A stretch of 5,229 nt of DNA from Betaproteobacteria bacterium. Its GTDB lineage: Bacteria > Pseudomonadota > Gammaproteobacteria > Burkholderiales > SG8-39. Made by a program: the position numbers and the translations under genes. The DNA is taken from the NCBI GenBank assembly GCA_016867955.1, contig VGIE01000198.1:1-5229 (forward strand). Reading direction: 5' to 3'. The notes beneath the pieces were generated by a model. It was not told where the DNA came from. It ran no database searches and saw only the letters and a program-made list of their open reading frames with translations. Positions 1 to 5,229 of this stretch are shown piece after piece (within the stretch, counting starts at the first letter, position 1; each line of letters starts with the position of its first letter).

Positions 1-1551
<1,551 letters not shown>

Positions 1552-1580
1552 GAAGGCATTACACAGTTGCGTCAAGGATC

Positions 1581-1604
1581 CGTTGCAGAACGAAATCTGC
1601 AACG
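1581..1604. repeat. Perfect 9-bp inverted repeat downstream of priA
   Basis: CGTTGCAGA (1581-1589) and TCTGCAACG (1596-1604) are exact reverse complements around a 6-base loop, ACGAAA. The repeat starts 29 bases after the priA stop, so the transcript could fold into a 9-bp stem. No T-tract follows on either strand, so it is not a canonical intrinsic terminator. It may stabilise the priA mRNA 3' end, act with Rho, or be a dyad for a DNA-binding protein. The structure is seen directly; the role is inferred. Confidence 0.55.
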
Positions 1605-1613
1605 AACTGACAC

Positions 1614-1639
1614 GGGGAAGTATGCGGGGAGGTTTCCCC
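1614..1639. repeat. GGGGA repeats sharing one TTCCCC partner (possible alternative stem-loops)
   Basis: GGGGAA (1614-1619) and GGGGA (1626-1630) lie 12 bases apart. Both are complementary to the same TTCCCC (1634-1639). One pairing gives a 5-bp stem with a 4-base loop, the other a 6-bp stem with a 14-base loop, and the two exclude each other. There is no following T-tract. It lies about 80 bp upstream of the argS -10 box, so only read-through from priA would transcribe it. It may be chance in G/C-rich DNA. Confidence 0.25.
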
Positions 1640-1720
1640 TCAAGGTCTCCGGGCAGGCAAAACCGCAGTCACGCGTGCAAATTCCTCCGGCGTGCGGGCC
1701 GGCTGCTGCAGGTGCAACGC

Positions 1721-1726
1721 TATAAT
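1721..1726 (+). promoter_or_regulatory. Putative sigma-70 -10 box (TATAAT) for argS
   Basis: A perfect TATAAT consensus stands out in G/C-rich DNA, 62 bases before the argS ATG. It places a likely transcription start near 1733 and a leader of about 56 nt. At 16-18 bp spacing upstream no hexamer resembles TTGACA (the 17-bp position reads GCCGGC), and there is no TG extended -10. If active, the promoter depends on a non-consensus -35 or on an activator. The motif is seen directly; its activity is inferred. Confidence 0.6.
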
Positions 1727-1740
1727 GAACGCCCCTCCCA

Positions 1741-1771
1741 GCGCCGGCTCTGCCCGCACGGGCGCCGGTGC
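1741..1771 (+). promoter_or_regulatory. Strong GC-rich hairpin in the argS 5' leader
   Basis: Bases 1741-1748 pair with 1764-1771 (8 bp including one G-U). A 3-base bulge (1749-1751) follows, then 1752-1755 pairs with 1760-1763 under the loop GCAC. It sits between the predicted transcription start (about 1733) and the argS ATG at 1789, leaving about 17 single-stranded bases before the start. No Shine-Dalgarno sequence lies in that stretch. It could affect ribosome access or mRNA stability. The pairing was read by eye; the role is inferred. Confidence 0.4.
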
Positions 1772-1788
1772 ACCACCGTCCTGACTTC

Positions 1789-3504
1789 ATGTCCTCCGAA
1801 ATCAAGTCCCACCTGACCGAGATCCTGGCGCATGCACTGTCCAAGGTCGCGCCCCGGCAACCGGCAAGCCTGATCACGCTGGAGCGCCCCAAGCACGCGC
1901 AGCATGGCGACTACTCGTGCCCGGTGGCCATGCAACTGGCCCGACTGCTGCGCCGCAATCCGCGCGAGGTCGCTGGCGAACTCGTGGCCGCGCTGCCGCC
2001 TTCGGAATGGCTGGCGCAGGCCGAGATCGCCGGCGCCGGCTTCATCAACCTGAGGCTGCATGCCAGCGCCAAGCAAGCGGTGGTGCGCAGCGTGCTTGCC
2101 GCGGGAAGCGCGTACGGGCGCTCCGGCGGCGGCAACGGCCAGCCGGTGCTGGTGGAATTCGTTTCGGCCAACCCGACGGGCCCCCTGCACGTCGGTCACG
2201 GCCGGCAAGCCGCGCTCGGCGACGCGATCTCCGCCCTGCTGGCCTCGCGCGGCTACGGCGTCGTGCGCGAGTTCTACTACAACGACGCCGGCGCGCAGAT
2301 CGACAGTCTGGCGCTGTCGGTGCAGGCGCGCATCCGCGGCATCGAACCCGAATCGCCCGGATGGCCCGAAGACGGCTACCGCGGCGACTACATCCGCGAG
2401 ATCGCCGCAGACTATCTTGCCGGCAAGACCGTCGGGGCCGGGCGCGTGCCTTCGATCACGGCGACGCGCGATCCCGACGACCTCGATACCATCCGCCGCT
2501 TTGCCGTGGCCTTCCTGCGCTGCGAACAGGACGCCGACCTCGAGTCCTTCGGCGTCCGATTCGACAACTATTACCTCGAATCCTCGCTGTACTCCGAAGG
2601 CCGCGTCGCGCGCGCCGTGCAGGCCATGGTCGCCGCCGGCAAGAGCTATGAGCGGGAGGGCGCGCTGTGGCTGAAGACCACCGACTACGGCGACGACAAG
2701 GATCGAGTCATGCGCAAGTCCGACGGCAGCTATACCTACTTCGTGCCTGACGTCGCCTATCACGTGACGAAGTGGGAGCGCGGCTTCCGGCGTGCCATCA
2801 ACGTGCAAGGCTCGGACCACCACAGCACCATCACACGGGTGCGCGCCGGCCTGCAGGCGGCATCCGCGGCGTCCGGGCTGAACATCGTGCCCGGCTATCC
2901 TGACTATGTGCTGCACAAGATGGTCACGGTCATGAAGTCCGGCGAGGAGGTGCGCATCAGCAAGCGCGCCGGATCGTACGTGACCCTGCGCGACCTGATC
3001 GACGATGTCGGCCGCGACGCCACGCGTTTCTTCCTCGTGTCGCGAAAGGCAGACAGCGAATTCACCTTCGACGTGGACCTCGCGAAATCGCAATCGGAGG
3101 AGAACCCGGTGTATTACATCCAGTACGCGCATGCCCGGGTCTGCTCGGTGCTGGAGCAATGGCGCGCGCAGTGCCCCGACGAGGCGCGCGGACGGGATGC
3201 GGATGCGGATTTCGCCGCCATCGACCTGTCGCCGCTCACGGGCGTGCGCGAACAGGCCCTTCTGCAGCGACTGGGCGAGTTTCCGGAGGCCCTGGATGCC
3301 GCGGCACGGGAACTGGCGCCTCATCAGGTGGCGTTTCATCTACGCGAACTGGCAGGTGAATTCCACACTTACTATAATGCCGAGCGCGTTCTGGTTCCCG
3401 AAATACCCCTCAGGCTCGCTCGCATTGCGCTGATCGTCGCGGTGCGCCGGGTGCTGGCAAACGGCCTTGCACTGCTCGGCGTGGGGGCTCCACAGAAGAT
3501 GTAG
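1789..3504 (+). CDS. argS: Arginyl-tRNA synthetase (class I)
   Basis: ArgRS charges tRNA(Arg) with arginine using ATP in the cytoplasm, and as a class Ia enzyme needs the tRNA for amino-acid activation. The product is 571 residues, a normal bacterial length. An N-terminal additional (Add-1) domain that recognises the tRNA D-loop spans about 1-90, including GDYSCPVAMQLA from residue 40. The HIGH signature appears as HVGH at 134-137 within SANPTGPLHVGHG. The KMSKS-equivalent loop reads RISKRAGSYVTLRDL from 389. NPVYYIQYAHARVCS from 439 opens the C-terminal DALR anticodon-binding domain, and the protein ends GAPQKM. ATG 1789 is chosen over in-frame GTG 1768, which lies in the leader hairpin and adds seven non-family residues. 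No clear Shine-Dalgarno precedes either start. A TATAAT box upstream suggests its own promoter. Confidence 0.97.
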   Translation: MSSEIKSHLTEILAHALSKVAPRQPASLITLERPKHAQHGDYSCPVAMQLARLLRRNPREVAGELVAALPPSEWLAQAEIAGAGFINLRLHASAKQAVVRSVLAAGSAYGRSGGGNGQPVLVEFVSANPTGPLHVGHGRQAALGDAISALLASRGYGVVREFYYNDAGAQIDSLALSVQARIRGIEPESPGWPEDGYRGDYIREIAADYLAGKTVGAGRVPSITATRDPDDLDTIRRFAVAFLRCEQDADLESFGVRFDNYYLESSLYSEGRVARAVQAMVAAGKSYEREGALWLKTTDYGDDKDRVMRKSDGSYTYFVPDVAYHVTKWERGFRRAINVQGSDHHSTITRVRAGLQAASAASGLNIVPGYPDYVLHKMVTVMKSGEEVRISKRAGSYVTLRDLIDDVGRDATRFFLVSRKADSEFTFDVDLAKSQSEENPVYYIQYAHARVCSVLEQWRAQCPDEARGRDADADFAAIDLSPLTGVREQALLQRLGEFPEALDAAARELAPHQVAFHLRELAGEFHTYYNAERVLVPEIPLRLARIALIVAVRRVLANGLALLGVGAPQKM

Positions 3505-3505
3505 T

Positions 3506-3531
3506 GCCCCTGGCGGTCTGCCGTCAGGGGC
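3506..3531 (+). terminator. Strong stem-loop directly after the argS stop (possible terminator or attenuator)
   Basis: Bases 3506-3516 pair with 3521-3531 in an 11-bp stem (one G-U) closed by the loop TCTG, starting one base after the argS TAG. Stem strength and position fit a transcription terminator, but the downstream bases CCGTGTTCA have only a poor U-run. It may be a weak or leaky terminator, a Rho-linked 3' end, or a stabiliser that sets argS apart from the SPOR gene 41 bases downstream. The structure is clear by eye; termination is inferred. Confidence 0.55.
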
Positions 3532-3572
3532 CCGTGTTCAATGCATGCGCCGCACATTTAGAGAAAAACGCC

Positions 3573-4172
3573 ATGTCCAGGGACTTCAAGGCACGCCGAC
3601 CGGATAGAAAGGGCAGCGGCCTGCTGCTGGGCCTGTTCATCGGCTTTCTGCTGGGACTAGGAACCGCGGCCGGAATCGCCGTCTATGTCTTCAAGACGCC
3701 CATGCCCTTCGCTAACAAGACTGCTGCGCCCACCAAGGCCGGTGACAAGTCTGCGCCGGGCCTGCCTGACGGCAAGACCGCCAAGGGCGAAGACGGAAAG
3801 CCGCGGTTCGATTTCTATCGCATCCTGCCCGGGCAGGAGGAGCCTGTAACCGACAAGCAGCTGAAGGACGCCGCCCGGCAGCCGCCGGCAGGCGTGCCCG
3901 GCACCGCCGAGGCGGCCCAGGACGTCTATTTCATCCAAGCCGGCGCATTCCAGAATCCCGCCGATGCGGACAACCGAAAGGCGCAACTCGCGTTACTTGG
4001 GCTGGAAGCAAGCGTCGAGCCGACGACTGTGCCGGAAAAGGGCACCTGGTATCGCGTGCGCCTCGGCCCGTTTTCCCGAGTGGAAGAAATCAACCGCGTG
4101 CGCTCGCAACTGGCGCAGAACGGCATCGAAGGATCCCTGGTCAAGGTCAGGGATCCGACCCAGAAGAATTAG
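3573..4172 (+). CDS. SPOR-domain inner-membrane protein (FtsN/DedD-like)
   Basis: This is a bitopic inner-membrane protein of 199 residues. It has a short basic cytoplasmic tail (1-16), one transmembrane helix (about 17-40), a linker rich in Lys, Pro, Ala and Gly (about 41-115), and a C-terminal SPOR domain (about 117-193, beginning DVYFIQAGAFQN). SPOR domains bind peptidoglycan stripped of stem peptides at the division septum, so a role in cell division or septal wall synthesis is likely. The helix has a glycine zipper (G20, G24, G28, G30, G34). A linker motif, FDFYRILP at 79-86, may be the functional equivalent of the short essential segment of FtsN. The protein has no cysteine. The ATG is preceded by only a weak GAGA ribosome site. 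This locus between argS and dsbA is familiar in betaproteobacteria. FtsN versus DedD cannot be settled from sequence, so no symbol is given. Confidence 0.88.
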   Translation: MSRDFKARRPDRKGSGLLLGLFIGFLLGLGTAAGIAVYVFKTPMPFANKTAAPTKAGDKSAPGLPDGKTAKGEDGKPRFDFYRILPGQEEPVTDKQLKDAARQPPAGVPGTAEAAQDVYFIQAGAFQNPADADNRKAQLALLGLEASVEPTTVPEKGTWYRVRLGPFSRVEEINRVRSQLAQNGIEGSLVKVRDPTQKN

Positions 4173-4229
4173 CCGGCCAACCTACAGGAGACACTCCGGC
4201 GGGTCCGGGCTACCCCAGTCACGCGTTTT

Positions 4230-4235
4230 AAGGAG
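4230..4235 (+). promoter_or_regulatory. Ribosome binding site of dsbA
   Basis: AAGGAG ends 7 bases before ATG 4243, close to ideal spacing, and decides the start. Another ATG at 4238 is only 2 bases from the site and opens a frame that stops after three codons (ATG GCA TGT TGA), so it cannot be the dsbA start. This is the clearest Shine-Dalgarno sequence I found among the starts in the window. Confidence 0.8.
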
Positions 4236-4242
4236 CTATGGC

Positions 4243-4896
4243 ATGTTGAATCGCATCCACGCACTGCTGGCGATCGGCGTTCTGGCGTTCGCGCTGGTCG
4301 CGGCGCCGGACGGCGCCCTTGCGCAGGCGCCCGCCAATGGCACCCATTACGTCGAGCTGAGTCCGCCGCAACCGACGGAGACCTCCGGCAAGATCGAGGT
4401 GATCGAATTCTTCTGGTACGGCTGCCCGCACTGCTATGCTCTGGAGCCGATGCTCGAGCCGTGGGTGAAGAAGCTGCCCAAGGATGCCGTGTTCAAGCGC
4501 GTGCCGGCCGTGTTCAACGAGCAGTGGGGCATTGGGGCGCGCGTCTTCTATGCCCTCGATGCGATAGGCGAGGAGGAACGCGTGCGCGCCGCCCTGTTCG
4601 ACGCCATCCACAAGGAGAACCTGCGCCTCACCAGCGAGTCTGCCATGGAGGAATGGCTGGGCAAGAAGGGCGTCAGCGTCGAGAAGTACAAGGCGGCCTA
4701 CAAGTCGTTCGGCGTGGAGTCACGCCTGCGCCGTGCCATGCAGATGACTCAGGCCTACAAGATCGACGGCGTTCCCACCTTCGCGGTACAGGGACGCTAC
4801 GTCATCAGTGCCACCCTGAACAACGACCGCCAGCGCCTGCTTGCCGTCACCGAATATCTCATCGGCGAAGCCCGCCGCAGCGGCGCAAAGAAGTAG
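4243..4896 (+). CDS. dsbA: Periplasmic thiol:disulfide oxidase DsbA
   Basis: DsbA oxidises cysteine pairs in proteins newly exported to the periplasm and is reoxidised by the membrane protein DsbB, which is not in this window. The precursor is 217 residues (E. coli 208). Residues 1-27 form a Sec signal peptide: a short N-region with Arg4, a hydrophobic core, then GALA-QA, with probable cleavage after Ala27. The thioredoxin fold carries the redox motif FFWYGCPHCY with Cys61 and Cys64 and the DsbA-type CPHC dipeptide. A helical insertion follows, then the cis-proline loop GVPT with Pro178. There are no other cysteines, as in E. coli DsbA. The gene lies 70 bp after the SPOR gene in the same direction with a good ribosome site. 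I see no convincing promoter in the gap, so co-transcription with the SPOR gene is plausible. Confidence 0.96.
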   Translation: MLNRIHALLAIGVLAFALVAAPDGALAQAPANGTHYVELSPPQPTETSGKIEVIEFFWYGCPHCYALEPMLEPWVKKLPKDAVFKRVPAVFNEQWGIGARVFYALDAIGEEERVRAALFDAIHKENLRLTSESAMEEWLGKKGVSVEKYKAAYKSFGVESRLRRAMQMTQAYKIDGVPTFAVQGRYVISATLNNDRQRLLAVTEYLIGEARRSGAKK

Positions 4897-4898
4897 GC

Positions 4899-4914
4899 AT
4901 CTCCGGCCGGAGAT
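4899..4914. terminator. 16-bp perfect palindrome between convergent dsbA and rhodanese-like genes
   Basis: ATCTCCGG followed by CCGGAGAT is a perfect palindrome two bases after the dsbA stop. As RNA it forms a 6-bp stem with a GGCC loop on either strand. Reading rightwards there is no T-tract (CCATCACGCG). Reading leftwards the next bases are GCCTACTTCTTTG, pyrimidine-rich but not a clean U-run. Position between convergent genes fits a bidirectional terminator, but a protein-binding dyad is possible. The rest of the 104-bp gap (4897-5000) shows nothing else I can name. Confidence 0.4.
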
Positions 4915-5000
4915 CCATCACGCGCGGCAGGCGCGGCCCCGCTCAGCCGGGCATCGATCGATCCGCAAACCGAGCCATGCGCGTGGCATGCCGGGCCGGA

Positions 5001-5229
5001 TCAGGGCGAGAGCGCCATCGCGGCCAGCGGCAGGCCCGCCGACCGCCATGCCTCGATGCCGCCGCGATACCAGTACACCCGCGAGTAGCCGGCGGCCACA
5101 GCCTGCAGCGCGGCATTGTAGGATAGCCAGCACTGCGCGCTGACACAGAAGAACACCAGCGGCCGCGACTTTTCGCCGCGCGTGAGTTTGGCCATCAGGT
5201 CGATGAACTGCTCCTGGATCGGATCGACG
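5001..5229 (-). CDS. Rhodanese-like domain protein, 5'-partial (related to the PQQ-associated CXXCW-motif family)
   Basis: On the minus strand a frame open at the window edge gives 75 visible C-terminal residues and ends with TGA at 5003-5001. The core reads PLVFFCVSAQCW, then LSYNAALQAVAAGY, VYWYRGGIEAW and AGLPL. This is the pattern of the C-terminal half of rhodanese-like proteins resembling the 'PQQ-dependent catabolism-associated CXXCW motif' family. Rhodaneses transfer sulfane sulfur through an active-site cysteine heading a six-residue loop. Here the loop is Cys28 to Cys33, with Cys in the sixth place where Arg is common, followed by Trp34. The substrate is unknown. The Met codon at 5195 is not taken as the start, because family-like sequence (QEQFIDLMAKLTRGEKSRP) continues upstream to the edge. 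The N-terminus, any signal peptide and the promoter are outside. The gene is convergent with dsbA. Confidence 0.85.
   Translation of the reverse strand, partial: VDPIQEQFIDLMAKLTRGEKSRPLVFFCVSAQCWLSYNAALQAVAAGYSRVYWYRGGIEAWRSAGLPLAAMALSP

Noticed and set aside
1768..1788. Upstream in-frame GTG start for argS
   Set aside because: The GTG lies in the 3' arm of the leader hairpin, has no Shine-Dalgarno sequence and adds MHHRPDF, which does not look like the ArgRS N-terminus.
1583..1816. 77-codon frame across the priA-argS spacer
   Set aside because: It has no ribosome site, runs through the inverted repeats, promoter and leader hairpin, overlaps the argS start, and has no recognisable sequence.
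1572..1892. 106-codon minus-strand frame over the spacer and argS start
   Set aside because: Composition is shadow-like and it covers the argS N-terminal coding region and promoter.
1720..3339. 539-codon open frame on the minus strand opposite argS
   Set aside because: It lies almost wholly antisense to a certain argS, is rich in Arg, His, Val and Gly with no recognisable domain, and long antisense frames are expected in GC-rich genes because codons complementary to stops are rare.
3504..3572. GTG start for the SPOR gene overlapping the argS stop by one base
   Set aside because: It would initiate at the base of the strong hairpin and add 23 residues with two cysteines before the basic tail and membrane helix. 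ATG 3573 gives a normal bitopic layout.
4187..4193. AGGAGAC resembling a ribosome site between the SPOR gene and dsbA
   Set aside because: No start codon of a sustained reading frame follows at usable distance, so it is probably chance or a relic.
3964..4242. Upstream extension of the dsbA frame into the SPOR gene
   Set aside because: It is an open frame without the DsbA pattern. The signal peptide starts at ATG 4243 with a well-placed ribosome site.
4461..5126. 221-codon plus-strand frame overlapping dsbA and the rhodanese-like gene
   Set aside because: It is an Arg-rich shadow frame across two genes with convincing family motifs in other frames.

Overview
This GC-rich window reads as a conserved chromosomal segment of a betaproteobacterium, probably Burkholderiales. 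The basis is gene order (priA, then argS, a SPOR-domain gene and dsbA), protein wording and base composition. No marker here fixes the genus. I see no mobile element, CRISPR array, tRNA, rRNA or phage gene.

Layout. Positions 1-1551 (+) hold the C-terminal two thirds of PriA, the replication-restart helicase, whose N-terminus lies left of the window. A 237-bp spacer (1552-1788) carries a perfect 9-bp inverted repeat, a second G/C-rich inverted repeat and a perfect TATAAT box. It ends in a strong leader hairpin just before argS. argS (1789-3504, +) encodes a complete arginyl-tRNA synthetase. A strong stem-loop directly follows its stop codon. Next comes a 199-residue inner-membrane SPOR-domain protein of FtsN/DedD type (3573-4172, +), then dsbA (4243-4896, +), the periplasmic thiol oxidase with a CPHC active site. 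A 16-bp perfect palindrome sits two bases past the dsbA stop. A rhodanese-like gene (5001-5229, -) converges on dsbA and runs off the right edge.

How the genes relate. priA and argS are housekeeping genes of replication restart and translation. The SPOR and dsbA products act at or beyond the inner membrane, in septal peptidoglycan binding and disulfide formation. argS, the SPOR gene and dsbA are co-oriented with gaps of 68 and 70 bp and may be partly co-transcribed, although the hairpin after argS could separate them. The rhodanese-like gene is a separate, opposing unit.

Overall this is an ordinary core region. I found no convincing undescribed system. The points worth a second look are small: a DEEQ helicase motif in PriA, a structured argS leader with no Shine-Dalgarno sequence, a glycine-zipper membrane segment and an FDFYRILP motif in the SPOR protein, and a two-cysteine active-site loop in the rhodanese-like protein.
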